From NCBI GenBank assembly GCA_021654635.1, contig AP025179.1, positions 3,348,001 to 3,412,000 on the forward strand: a stretch of DNA of 64,000 nt. The letters are read 5' to 3'. The position numbers were made by a program, and so were the translations under genes. The stretch comes from Mycobacterium kiyosense (GTDB taxonomy: Bacteria > Actinomycetota > Actinomycetes > Mycobacteriales > Mycobacteriaceae). Below the pieces are notes generated by a model. That model was not told the origin of the DNA. It saw only the letters and a program-made list of their open reading frames with translations, and searched no databases. Shown here in pieces: positions 11,443 to 22,081 of the stretch; position 1 is the first letter of the stretch; each line of letters begins with the position of its first letter.

Positions 11443-12134
11443 CCATTGAGACCGATATCGACTTCTCGTCGCTGCCGCAGGTCGATCAGGCGGCGACTCC
11501 GCCGGTGGGGCGCAGGCCGCGTTTCGAGGGCGACGTCTCCGAGCTGCCCGACCGCGCGTGCTGGGCGCTGCAGCACCTGCTCACCCGCCGCTACATCAGC
11601 GCCGAGGCCGACGCCGACATCTACAGCTGGGTCGTCGAGTACCGCGCCCAGCTGTCGGTCCGGCTCTCCGAACTCGACCTGCAACTGCGCATCACCGACG
11701 GAACGGAGATCGCGTTCATCGAACAGGCCCGCTACGAATCAGCCAGGGGCATCAAGCTTTTGCGCCGCGAACCGCTGGGCACCTACGACTCGATCCTGGC
11801 GCTGCACCTGGCCCAGATGATGCGCGCATCCGGCGGGCAGGCCGTGTTGATCAGCCGCGAAGAAATGCACGGCCTGTTCTCCGGGGTGCTCAACGACACC
11901 GATCGCGACGCGGTCACGTTCGCCGCCCGCATCGACGGCGCCATCGCCCGGTTGACCGGTTTGGAGATCCTGCGCCGAAGCCGTGACGACGACGACAGTT
12001 ACACGATCAGCCCGGTGATCACCGCCATCATGACCGCCTCCGTCATCACGGAGTTGCAGCAGCAATTCGAGCAGTTGCTCAGTGGCGGCATTCCGCAGGA
12101 GACGGACGACGAAGCCGAGCCCGATGACGACTGA
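11439..12134 (+). CDS. jetB: JetB / MksE-like subunit (DUF4194)
   Basis: 231-residue protein with the paired winged-helix character of MksE/JetB. It has an N-terminal [14 protein letters not shown] helix region, the central [18 protein letters not shown], and the conserved block SREEMHGLF. The acidic tail ends EPDDD. It would bind the JetA kleisin and regulate the JetC ATPase. The GTG start overlaps the jetA stop and the 3' end overlaps jetC by 11 bp, so the three genes form a translationally coupled operon. The frame is intact, unlike its neighbours. Confidence 0.82.
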   Translation: MTIETDIDFSSLPQVDQAATPPVGRRPRFEGDVSELPDRACWALQHLLTRRYISAEADADIYSWVVEYRAQLSVRLSELDLQLRITDGTEIAFIEQARYESARGIKLLRREPLGTYDSILALHLAQMMRASGGQAVLISREEMHGLFSGVLNDTDRDAVTFAARIDGAIARLTGLEILRRSRDDDDSYTISPVITAIMTASVITELQQQFEQLLSGGIPQETDDEAEPDDD

Positions 12135-15100
12135 ACAATTCCACCTGTCCCGGCTGCAGATCATCAACTGGGGCGTCTTCGACGGCTACCACAGCATCCC
12201 GTTCAGCAGCGGCGGTGCGCTCATCGCCGGAGCATCGGGAAGCGGTAAATCCTCACTGCTGGATGCGATTTCGCTTGGCTTCCTGCCGTTCAACCGGCGC
12301 AACTTCAACGCCTCCGGCGACCACACCGCCGCGGGGTCCAGCGCCGGACGCCGCACCGTCGACAAGTATGTGCGCGGAGCCTGGGGTCAGCGCAGTGACG
12401 GCGGCACCAGCCGGGTGATGTACCTGCGCGGCGACGGAACCGCGTGGTCGGCGGTCGCGGTCACTTACACCGGTGAGTCGGGCCGCACCGTCACCGGCCT
12501 GGTGCTCAAGTGGCTGACCGGCGACTCCCGCAGCGACTCGTCGAGTCGCTTCGTGTTGGGCGACGGCGACCTCGACATCTAGGAGATCTGCAATCGATGG
12601 GCGGCCAACCGCTTCGATGTCGGCGTGTTCAAGGAGGCTTGGCGGTTCTCCACCAAGGTCGAGTCGCAGTATCTGGCGCAGCTGTACGCCACCATCGGCA
12701 TCCGGGCCTCCGATGCGGCCCAACAGTTGCTCGGCAAGGCGAAGTCACTGAAAAGCGTTGGCGGACTTGAGCAATTCGTCCGCGACTTCATGCTCGACGA
12801 ACCCGACAGCCTGGCCCGGCTACCCGAAGCACTCAAGCAGATCGACCCGCTGGTGGAGGCTCGGGAGCTGCTCGCGGTCGCCCAGCGCAAGCGGCGCATC
12901 CTGGGCGACATCGAGCAGGTGCAGCAGCGCTACGCCGCCGAGTCGTCGGACCTGGGCATCATCGACCTGGTTGATGCGCCGATGGTGCGCGCGTTCAGCG
13001 ACCACGTCCGGCTGGCGCAGTGCCCGGCTCAGATCGCCGCCCTGGACAGCACCATCGACCAGCTGGAGAACGAGTACGAGGATGTCACCCGGTCATTGAA
13101 TCTGGCCAAGGCCGAAGCAGATTCGCTCAACGCCCAGATCAGCGGGTCCAGCGCGAACATCGCCCCGCTGCAGTCGCAGGTCACCGCCGCCGAGGCCGAA
13201 GCCGAGCAGGTCAGCCGTCGCCGCGCCGCATACGAAGACCTGCTGTCCGCCCAGGACATCGAGATCCCGGACACGGCCGACGAATTCTGGAACTTGCGCG
13301 AGCAACTGCTGACCGAGGCCACCGAGATGCTGGCCAAGGTGGAACGGAACCGGGAGACCTCCACCGACGCCGAGTACGCGCAGAAATCGGCCCGCATCGC
13401 CCGCGACGAGGCCGCCAAGGAACTGCGCCGCGTCGAACACGTCGTCTCCGCGCTGCCGGAGTTCGCGCTGGCGATGCGCGACCAGATCTGCGCCGCGGTG
13501 CGGGCCGACCCGGCCGATCTGCCCTACATCGCCGAACTGCTGGACCTGCACCCCGACCAGACCCGGTGGCGGCTGGCGGTGGAGAAGGTGCTGCGCGGCA
13601 CCGGACTTCGGCTGCTGGTGCCCGACCAGCACTGGGCGGCGGTGTTGCGGTTCGTCAACGAGACCGACCTGCGCGGCCGCCTTCAGCTGCATCATGTCCG
13701 GACCAAGTTCCTGCGTGCCGCGCCTGCAGATTTGGACCCGAAAACGTTGGCGGGCAAGCTGTTCGCCGTCGACCCCGGCCACCCGTGCGCGGCCGAGGCC
13801 GTCGACGTCATCGCCGCCGCCGGCGACCACGTCTGCGTCGAGAGCCCAGACGTCTTCGCCCGTTTCCGCCGCGCGGTCACCGACACCGGCTTGTACAAGG
13901 ACTCCGATCGGCTGGCGATCAAGGACGACCGGCGCCCGATCAAGCCGTCCGAATACCTCTACCAGGGCGACGTGTCGGCCAAGATCAATGCGCTGACGCT
14001 GGAACTTGCCGCCGCCGAAGAAACCTACCGGCAGGCCCGCCACACCGCCGATGCCATCGCCGCCCAGCGCCAGCGGTGGCGGGACCGCGCGGTGGCCTGC
14101 AAGGCGATCTGTGAGCAGTTCCCGCAGTGGAGTCACATCGACACCGATACCGCCGACGGGCACGCCGAGCGCCTGCGCCAGCAGTACGAGTTGCTGCTGT
14201 CCGATCACCCCGATCTGGACGCCCTCAATGCCCGTGCCGACGAATGCTGGTCGCAGATACAGAGATTGATGACGCGGCGCGGGGCGATCCAGATGCGCCG
14301 CGACAGCCTGGACGAGCGGCGCACCCGGCTGCTGGACCTGCAGGACCGGTTGGCGCCGGCGTTCGTCTCCGAACCACTGACCGAATTGCTGCACCGCTAC
14401 GCCGCCGCGATCCCGGTAGCGCTGGAACTGCTGGATCCCGAGCCGCACCGGGAGGCGTTGTTCGCGGCCATCAAGAAAGACCGCGAACAGCTGCGCGAGA
14501 GCCGCCGCCGCTCCTACGACGAATTGGCCCGCATCCTCAACACCTTCGACACCTCGTTCCCCGACGCCATCCCGAATGACAGCGACAACTTCGACGAACG
14601 GGTACACGACTACGTCGCGCTGTGCCGGCACATCGACGAGCGCGAACTGCCCGACGCCTACGAGCGGATGCTGCGACTGGTCACCGAGCAGGCCCCGGAT
14701 GCGATCCTGACGCTGCACCGGGTCGCTCAGCAGGAGACGCGGCGCATCAGCGAGCAGATCGACCGGGTGAACACCGGTTTGGGCGCGGTGGAGTTCAACC
14801 GCGGCACCCGGTTGACGCTGCGGGCGACCCCGCGGCAGCTGCCAGCCGTCGACGAACTCACCGAGATCGTGCGCGCCATCTCACGGCGCATCGCCGAGGT
14901 CGGGCTCGGCGACAAGCAGGCGATCCTCGACCAGTACGCCGACATCCTGCGTCTGCGCAACCGGTTGGCCTCCACCGCGCCCGAGGACAGGGCGTGGACC
15001 CGCGACGCCCTGGACGTGCGCAACCGGTTCACCTTCGACTGCGCGGAATGGGACGTCAGCAGCGACGAACTGATTCGCACGCACAGCAACGCCGGCGACA

Positions 15101-15489
15101 ACTCCGGCGGCGAGCAGGAGAAGCTGATGGCGTTCTGCCTGGCCGGCGCGCTGAGCTTCAACCTGGCCAGCCCCGAAAGCACGGATAACAGGCCGGTTTT
15201 CGCCCAGTTGATGCTCGACGAGGCGTTCTCCAAGTCCGACCCGCAGTTCGCTCAGCAGGCTTTGCAGGCGTTCCGCAAGTTCGGGTTCCAGCTGGTGATC
15301 GTCGCGACCGTGCAGAACGCCACCACCATCCAGCCGTATATCGACAGCGTGGTGATGGTGTCCAAGACCGAGGCCACCGGCCGCAACAACCGTCCGGTCG
15401 CCTCGGTGGCCACCAGGACGATCTCGGAGTTCACCGCGTTGCGCCAAGAGATGCGCGCCGCGAACAAGCGAGTCCCCGCCGGAGTGTGA
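12124..15489 (+). CDS. jetC: JetC / MksB-like SMC ATPase with an in-frame amber codon
   Basis: About 1,121-residue SMC-type ATPase. Walker [10 protein letters not shown] starts at residue 36. Long coiled coils occupy roughly 240-420 and 600-850, an ABC signature NSGGEQEK lies near residue 994, and Walker B LMLDEAF near 1029. It would form the DNA-extruding motor of a plasmid-restricting Wadjet/Mks complex. A TAG at 12580-12582 (codon 153) interrupts it, and the same frame resumes without any shift ([11 protein letters not shown]). This is a substitution, not a homopolymer indel. The gene may therefore be inactive, or yield an N-terminal fragment plus a reinitiated large fragment. No jetD follows. 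Confidence 0.85.
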
Positions 15490-15505
15490 CGCGAAAAAAG
15501 CGTCA
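15487..15505. terminator. Hairpin shared by the two convergent stop codons
   Basis: TGACGC (15487-15492), a 7-nt A-rich loop GAAAAAA, and GCGTCA (15500-15505) form a perfect 6-bp stem. The jetC TGA is its left edge, and the complement of the convergent kinase gene's TGA is its right edge. Symmetry suggests a compact bidirectional terminator, though there is no U tract. Confidence 0.45.
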
Positions 15506-17514
15506 GCGATGCCGGGTCCACATCCGGCTCACCGGATCACACTCGATCAGGTAGCCGTCGCTGGAAGCCGACATCGCGAACACCGGGATGTCCGGCCGGT
15601 CGCAGGTGCTGCCGGCGGAGTGCACTCCGGTGGTGATCGGCGCCTTGTCCCAGGTGCTGCCCTCGCAGACCACCTGTTCGTTGCTGGTCTGGTCGTAGGC
15701 CAGCTTGTCCGCGTCGGTGCAGGCACCGCCGAGCACGGGCGGGGTGGGCCGGGACGCCGGCGCGAGCGCCGCGCTGACCGCCTGCGCGGGGTCGCTCAGC
15801 GTCACCTCCGGCGGCACGTCGCCCACCCGGGTGGCCACCACCGGAACCCGCGCCACCGCCCCTGCGCACCGCACTCGTTGCTGCCGACGGTTTCGGTCTG
15901 CACGCCGCGCAGCGTCCCGTCTGCCTGCGGTGCCAGCGAGAACGCCACCGTCTCCTGCTGGGTGGCCGGTGCCGGAGCGTTCGGCTCGTGGCACGCGACC
16001 TGCTGCTGCGCCGGGGCGCCCTGCCAATAGCCGGCCACGAACCGCAGCGTGTCGCTCGAGCCGCCGTCGGTGGTGTCGGCGACCTGGTGGGAGCTCTGGT
16101 CGAGCTGGACACCGGTAGCCGCGCAGCCGTTGGTGGTGCAGACGGAATGGAAGGCCCACCACGTGGTGGTGGGGAGGCCGTTGTGACGCATCGGTGTGCC
16201 GTTGGTGGTGCGCTTGGAGCGGTCGAAATCCAGCCGGTAGGTGCCGTCCAGGACCTTGCCGGGGGGCGCCGAGACCGGGGCGGCGGGCGCGGGAGCGGCC
16301 GCCTGGGCGGCGGGTCGGGCCGCCAACGTGGGATCGATGAGGTCGGGTTGGAAGCTGTACAGCGCCGACCAAGTGGCCGCGATCGCAATCAGGACCGCGC
16401 ACGTCAGCGCGGCCGCCATCCGGGTGCGCGGCGAGATGCGGCGGGCGCGCGCGGGAGTGGCGTCACCGGCGGCGGTGTCTTCGGGCAGCGGGTTGCCCAC
16501 CGCGGCGGCGACGGCGGCGGCGAAGGATCGGCATCGATCGAACCGTTCCTCGGGCGCTTTGGCCAGTGCCCGGTCGAATATGTCGTCCAGACAAGCCAAT
16601 TCGGGACGGTAGTCGCTGATCTGGGGCGGGTCCTCGTGCAAATGCTGGCTGATGACCGCGACCGGGTTGGGGTTGCGGAACGGCGGGGTGCCGGTGAGCA
16701 GGTGAAAAGCCGTGGCGGCCAACGCATATTGGTCTGCGCGCCGGTCGATGTTGGAGCCCGCCAACTGCTCGGGGGCGGCATAGGCGACGGTGCCGACCGC
16801 GACGTTGGTTTGGGTGATCCCGTTGACGTCGGCGAGGTGACGGGCAACACCGAAGTCGGCCAACAGGATTCGCCGCTCCCCGTCTTCGGGATGGGTGAGC
16901 AGGATGTTGGCGGGTTTGACGTCGCGGTGCAACAGCCCGCGGTCGTGGGCGTAGTCGAGCGCCCCCGCGACGGCGGTGAGGATGGCGCAGACGTCTTCGG
17001 CCGGCAGGCCGTCGGGGTGAGACTCTCGTACCAGCCGGGCAGCGTCGGTGCCTTCGACATAGTCCATCGAAATCCAGAGCTGGCCGTTGAACTCGCCGCG
17101 ATCGTGCACACCGACGATGTGCGGGTGCCACAGCGTGGCGGCGAGATCGGCTTCCCGGTTGAACCTCTCGCGGAACTCGCTGTCCGCGGTGATCGCCTCG
17201 GCCAGCACCTTGATCACATCCCGGCGCGGCAACCGGGGGTGCAATGCCAGATAGACCTCGGCCATTCCGCCGGCACCCAGCTGCCGCAGGATGGTGTAGC
17301 CGGCGAACTGCGCGCCGCGGTCCATGGCGGTGCGCGATCCCGGCGCGGGGTGATCGGCGGGTCTCGGCGGTGGGACCGCCGGCGGGACGCGGCGCAGCAG
17401 CTTGACGGTGGTGGCGGGCAGCGACTGGACACCTGCGCGCAGAGCTTGACGCGAGTTGCCCAGCAGTCGCCGGCCGGCGTTGAGACGCCGGGTGCCGCCA
17501 GACCGATCTTCCAT
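15503..17514 (-). CDS. Transmembrane Ser/Thr protein kinase, PknF-like, with Cys-rich external domain (one frameshift)
   Basis: About 670 residues. The kinase domain (about 68-335) has glycine loop GAGGMAEVY, Lys102, [10 protein letters not shown] with catalytic Asp198, DFG 220-222 and APEQL. A single membrane helix follows (about 366-387), then an external region rich in Cys (CTTNGC, CHEP, CTDAD, CEGS, CDRPD), suggesting disulfides. One base is missing at 15859-15862 (C4 run); correction continues into ARVPVVATRVGDVPPE. I chose ATG 17514 because GAGGAGGG lies about 10 nt upstream. ATG 17325, just before the kinase domain, is a good alternative. It is divergent from an Rv1747-like transporter, whose homologue is a known PknF substrate. 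Confidence 0.88.
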
Positions 17515-17664
17515 GCCGTTTCGTCCCTCCTCCCCCTCGAATGATGCCCGAGTTGACGTGTTGCATGTCCCGATCCGAGCTGTGCAGTTGCTATGAGAGG
17601 CAGCGTTGCAGACATAGGAACCGCACAGCAACTGACTCTCATCGAGCAACCCCGCTGGCGCGCC

Positions 17665-17679
17665 GATACTGGTGTGGTG
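17665..17679 (+). promoter_or_regulatory. Candidate -10 and leaderless GTG start of the FHA-ABC gene
   Basis: GATACT at 17665-17670 precedes tandem GTG codons (17674 and 17677). A start at 17677 would be a leaderless transcript. It lies in the 162-bp divergent region shared with the kinase gene. Support is pattern only. Confidence 0.35.
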
Positions 17680-20306
17680 AATCGACCCGTCCCGCCAGCC
17701 CTGACCATTCGATACGACGGCTCCCAACGCTCTTTCGCCCCGGGTTACGAGATTGTCGTCGGCCGCGACCTGCACGCCGACCTGCGCATTCCCGATCCGC
17801 GGATCTCCCGGGCGCATCTGATCCTGCGCTTCGAGCAGGGGCGTTGGCTGGCGATCGACAACGGCTCGCTGAACGGGACGTACGTCGCCGGGTACCGGAT
17901 GCCGGTGGTGGACGTGCACGACGGCCAGAGCATCAACATCGGCAATCCCGCCGGGCCGCGGCTGACGTTCGAACTCGGCGGGCAGCGCGCCCAGCCGGTT
18001 CGCCCGCGCAACGGCTTCGCCAGCGCCGGGCCGGTGCACGACAGCGGGCCGCCCACGCTGACCTGGGCGGTCACGCCGCCACCGCCACCCCGCCGTCACC
18101 TCCGCCGATGCCGCCGGCGCGGCCACCGCAGCCCGCCCCACCGGCCCGGAGCAACGGGCGACCCGTGCGTCCCACCCCGCCGCAGCAACCGCGCCCCGCG
18201 CCCCGGCCGCCGTCACCGCCGTCACCGCCGCCGCCGCATGAACAGATCACCACCGTCAACCTCGACCGGCCCGCCGCCGAGGTCACCCATATCGATCACA
18301 AGTCGGCCGACGTGTCCGGCCTGGCCACCCGGATGGTCAAGATCCTGGCGCCACGCTCGCAGCGGGGCTCGGAGCCGGCGAAATCGACCGGCGTCATCTC
18401 CATCGGACGCGCCAACGACAACGACATCGTCGTCTCCGACGTGCTGGCCAGCCGCCAGCACGCCACCCTGCGGCTCACCCCGCTGGGCACCGAGATCCAG
18501 GACCGCAGTGTCAACGGCACGTTCGTCAACGGCACCCGGGTGGGGTCGGCGATCCTGGCCGAGGGTGACGTGGTCACCATCGGCAACGTCGACCTGGTAT
18601 TCAGCGACGGCACCCTGCTACCCAGCAGCGAAACCGCCACCCGCACCGGCGGGCTGGAGGTGCGCAACGTCGACTACACCGTCGACAACGGCAAGCAACT
18701 GCTGGACGGCATCTCGCTGGTCGCGCGGCCGGGCACGCTGACCGCGGTGATCGGCGGATCGGGCGCCGGCAAGAGCACCCTGGCCAGGCTGATCGCCGGT
18801 TACGCCCGCCCGACGTCCGGGTCGGTGACCTTCGAAGGCCACGACATCCACGCCGAGTACGCGTCGCTGCGCAGCCGGATCGGGATGGTGCCGCAGGACG
18901 ACGTGGTGCACCGGCAGCTCACCGTGAACCAGGCGCTGGGCTACGCGGCCGAACTTCGGTTGCCGCCGGACACCAGCAAATCCGACCGCGCCCGCGTGGT
19001 CAGTCAGGTGCTCAAAGAACTCGATCTGACCAAGCACGCCGACACCCGGGTGGACAAGCTCTCCGGCGGGCAGCGCAAACGGGCGTCGGTGGCCCTCGAG
19101 CTGCTCACCGGCCCGTCGCTGCTGATCCTGGACGAGCCGACCTCAGGCTTGGACCCCGCCCTCGACCACCAGGTCATGACCATGCTGCGCTCGCTCGCCG
19201 ACGCCGGCCGGGTGGTGATCGTGGTGACGCACATGCTGTCCTACCTGGACATCTGCGACCAGTTGCTGCTGGTCGCGCCGGGCGGAAAGACGGCGTACTG
19301 CGGTCCGCCCGACCAGATCGGTTCGGCGATGGGCACCACCAACTGGGCCAAGATCTTCACCCAGGTGGGCGCCGACCCCGACGAGGCCAACCGCCGCTTC
19401 CTGGCGCAGAGCCAGGCGACCAAGCGTCCCGCCGAGGACGCCGAGCCCGCCGAGCTGGGCAAGCCGACGCACACCAGCCTGCGCCGCCAGATCTCGACGA
19501 TCGCGCGACGCCAGGTGCGCCTGGTGGTCGCCGACCGGGCCTACTTCGTGTTCCTGGCCCTGCTGCCGTTCGTGCTCGGCACGTTGTCACTGACGGTGCC
19601 CGGGTCCAACGGATTCCGGGTGGTCGCCGAACACGCCGGGACGCCCGACGAGTCGGCGCAGATCCTCAACCTGCTGCTGTTGGCGGCCGCGTTCATGGGC
19701 ACCGCGCTGACCATCCGCGACCTGGTCGGCGAGCGGGCGATCTTCCAGCGCGAGCAGGCGGTGGGTTTGTCGACGACGGCGTATCTGCTGGCCAAGACGG
19801 CGGTGTTCTGCGTGTTCGCGGTGCTGCAGGCGGCGGTCGCGACCACCATCGTGATCGTGGGCAAGAGCGGCCCGACCCGCGGCGGGCTGGTGCTGGGCCA
19901 CGGGAACGTGGCGGCGACGATCGAGCTGTTCCTCACCGTGGCTGCGACGTGCGTGGCCTCGGCGATTCTGGGGCTGGCGATCTCGGCGCTGGTGCGCTCC
20001 AACGAGCAGATCATGCCGCTGTTCGTGGTGTCGATCATGGCGCAGCTGGTGCTGTGCGGCGGCATGGTCCCGGTGACCAACCGGATCGTGCTGGAGCAGT
20101 TGTCCACGGTGGTGCCGGCGCGCTGGGGCTACGCCGCGGCCGCCGCCACGGTCGACGTGCGCAATCTGGTCCCGGGCTCGCTGATCCCCAAGGACCGGTT
20201 CTGGCAGCACACGTCGAAGATCTGGCTGCTCGACATGGGTATGCTCGCCGCGTTGTCGGTGTTCTACGCCTGCTTCGTGCGATGGAAGATCCGGCTGCGC
20301 CGGTAG
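17677..20306 (+). CDS. FHA-domain ABC transporter, Rv1747 type (one frameshift)
   Basis: About 876 residues. It has an N-terminal FHA domain (IVVGRD, ISRAHL, NGSLNGTY), a Pro-rich linker, a second FHA domain (ISIGRAND, ASRQHA, SVNGTFVNG), and an ABC ATPase with Walker A GGSGAGKST, signature LSGGQRKR and Walker B LLILDEPTSGLD. An ABC-2 type six-helix membrane domain follows. Rv1747 exports cell-envelope lipoglycan material and is regulated by FHA binding to kinase-phosphorylated threonines. The frame slips at a C4 run (18088-18091, one C missing) within the Pro-rich linker. Start chosen by comparison with Rv1747; ATG 17593 is the longer alternative. Confidence 0.9.
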
Positions 20307-20315
20307 GCTGACCGC

Positions 20316-20837
20316 ATCCATCCACCCAAGCACGAGACATTCGACCTGGCCGCCCGCACCAACACCGACCCCAAGGGCATCGTGCGGGCGGTCGACGAGT
20401 ACGCGGTGCATCCGTGGGGGCTGTATCTGGCCCGACCCACTCCCGGCCGCGCCCAGTTCCACTATCTGGAATCCTGGCTACTGCCGTCGATGGGGTTGCG
20501 CGCCACCGTTTTTCACTTCAACCCGGGCCACGAACGCGACCACGACTACTACCTCGACGTCGGCGAGTACACGCCCGGCGACACGGTGTGGCGTTCGGAG
20601 GACCACTACCTCGACCTCGAGGTGCGCACCGGCCGCGGCGTGGAACTCGCCGACGTCGACGAGCTGCTCGAAGCCCTGCGGCAGGGCCTGTTGTCGCCCG
20701 ACGTGGCCGAGGTGGCGGTACGGCGGGCAGTGGCGGCCGTCGAGGGGCTGGCCGGCCACGGCTATGACCTGACGGCATGGCTGGCGGCCGGCGGCATCCA
20801 GCTCACCTGGCGAGGCGCCGACCATAATTTGCGGTGA
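20316..20837 (+). CDS. DUF402 family protein, start codon uncertain
   Basis: A DUF402 protein (possible nucleoside di/triphosphatase-like fold). The recognisable family N-terminus HPPKHETFDLAARTNTDPKG begins directly after an ATC at 20316, where ATG would be expected. The only standard start is the GTG at 20382, which would remove these conserved residues. The frame upstream reaches the transporter's TAG at 20304 with no other start. Core motifs are PWGLYLARP, LESWLLP and the acidic DYYLDVGEY. Either a rare ATC start, a base error, or a truncated form is used. It lies 9 bp after the transporter gene and may be co-transcribed. Confidence 0.78.
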   Translation: MHPPKHETFDLAARTNTDPKGIVRAVDEYAVHPWGLYLARPTPGRAQFHYLESWLLPSMGLRATVFHFNPGHERDHDYYLDVGEYTPGDTVWRSEDHYLDLEVRTGRGVELADVDELLEALRQGLLSPDVAEVAVRRAVAAVEGLAGHGYDLTAWLAAGGIQLTWRGADHNLR

Positions 20838-20855
20838 CAACCCGGGGCGCGCAAG

Positions 20856-21335
20856 TTAGCGGTTGCCGGCGCATGCCGTTTCCGCCGGCAGCAGGTGTCG
20901 TCGCACAAGTTTGCGCCAGCGCCGTTGCCGGTAGCGGTAGATCCCGCCGGCCAGTGCGGCGACGATGCCGGTGAGCACACCGGCATCGATGTCGACGGTG
21001 TCGCTGTACCGGCACCGGTCGGCCTCGAGCGGTTCGACATGCAGGGTGTGGTTCCACGTCTTCAGCACGCCGCCGTGTTCGTGGGTCCGGATCGTTGCGG
21101 CCTTCTGGTCCACGTCGACGACCTCGATGGTGTGCCGGTAGGCGGGAACGACGTGGAACGCCATCAGCCAGCCGGTGCCGCTCTCGCCCAGCCGCAGCGC
21201 CTCGGTACGTCCGGCCAGCGCGGGGAAGCCGAACAACCCCTTGCAGACGTAGAGGAAGGTGGCCGGTGAGAGCATCGCCGCCCACACCCGCTCGGCGCTG
21301 GTGGGCAGGATAGTTTCAACGTGCACGGTACGCAT
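20856..21335 (-). CDS. SRPBCC (polyketide cyclase/START-like) protein
   Basis: 159-residue protein starting MRTVHVETILPTSAERVW. The typical SRPBCC opening strand and helix (PTSAERVWAAMLSPATF) are followed by beta-strands and a C-terminal helix. The family binds hydrophobic ligands. The basic C-terminal tail (RYRQRRWRKLVRRHL) is unusual and could contact membrane or nucleic acid. It is divergent from a TetR gene with only 53 bp between the starts, suggesting it is the TetR's target. Ligand unknown. Confidence 0.75.
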   Translation of the reverse strand: MRTVHVETILPTSAERVWAAMLSPATFLYVCKGLFGFPALAGRTEALRLGESGTGWLMAFHVVPAYRHTIEVVDVDQKAATIRTHEHGGVLKTWNHTLHVEPLEADRCRYSDTVDIDAGVLTGIVAALAGGIYRYRQRRWRKLVRRHLLPAETACAGNR

Positions 21336-21388
21336 TCCGACTCCTCGGGCAACAGTTAGGTCCCTGATTTTGCTGGTGTCGGGGTGGA

Positions 21389-22081
21389 ATGACTACTCGC
21401 TTTTTGCCCTGCAACACCGGGAGGTCCAGGATCGCCCCGACTGACCGTTTTCGGCAGCGTAAGCAGCCTCGGCAGGTGCGAGCCGCCCAGACCCGGCAAC
21501 GCATCCTGGACGCGGCGGCTCAGGTTTTCGCCGAATACGGGTATTCGGCCGGCACCACCAACCGCATCGCCGAACGGGCCGGGATGTCCATCGGCTCGCT
21601 GTACCAGTACTTCCCCAACAAGGACGCGGTGCTACGTGCCCTGATGGATGAACACCTGCAGGCCGGGACCGAGTTGCTCGGCAACCGGCTGTCAGAGGGG
21701 CTACCGGAAGGGCTCGAGGATACGCTGCGGCTGTTCGTGCGGGCCGTCATCGACAACCACCGGGACAACCCGCGCCTGCACCGCGTGCTGTTCGAGGAGG
21801 CGCCGCGGGCGCCCGAGTTCCTGGACCGCTTGCACGAACTGGAGCGGTTCAGCGTGGATATGGCTGCCCAGTTGCTGGCCCGACACCACGGGACCCGAGC
21901 TGACCGGCTCACTGCCCAGATCGTGGTGGTGACCATCGAATCCCTGGTGCACCGGCTGGTCACCTCCGGCGAGAACGTCGACTTTCAGCACGCCGAGGAC
22001 GAGATCGTCCTGCTGCTGACCGGATATCTGAGGGCCCCGACTGATCAGACCGCAAGCAGGCGTTCGAAGAATTCGCGGTAG
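21389..22081 (+). CDS. TetR-family transcriptional regulator
   Basis: 230 residues. The HTH region AAQVFAEYGYSAGTTNRIAERAG, summarised as residues about 50-80, is followed by SIGSLYQYFPNKDAVLRAL, the classic TetR recognition helix block. The C-terminal ligand domain contains a typical HRVLFEEAP motif. The N-terminal 30 residues before RAAQTRQRILDAA are basic and may be partly untranslated if a later start is used. It is divergent from the SRPBCC gene, so autoregulation and control of that gene are likely. The 3' end overlaps the convergent gene by 37 bp. Confidence 0.85.
   Translation: MTTRFLPCNTGRSRIAPTDRFRQRKQPRQVRAAQTRQRILDAAAQVFAEYGYSAGTTNRIAERAGMSIGSLYQYFPNKDAVLRALMDEHLQAGTELLGNRLSEGLPEGLEDTLRLFVRAVIDNHRDNPRLHRVLFEEAPRAPEFLDRLHELERFSVDMAAQLLARHHGTRADRLTAQIVVVTIESLVHRLVTSGENVDFQHAEDEIVLLLTGYLRAPTDQTASRRSKNSR

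Noticed and set aside
13093..14718. 541-codon minus-strand frame inside jetC
   Set aside because: It lies wholly antisense to the SMC coiled coil, has Gln/Val/Arg-biased composition, and no similarity or ribosome site.
15505..15700. Possible jetD start after jetC
   Set aside because: Plus-strand frames here are short and antisense to the conserved end of the kinase (CTDADKLAYDQ); no Toprim or DUF3322 features.
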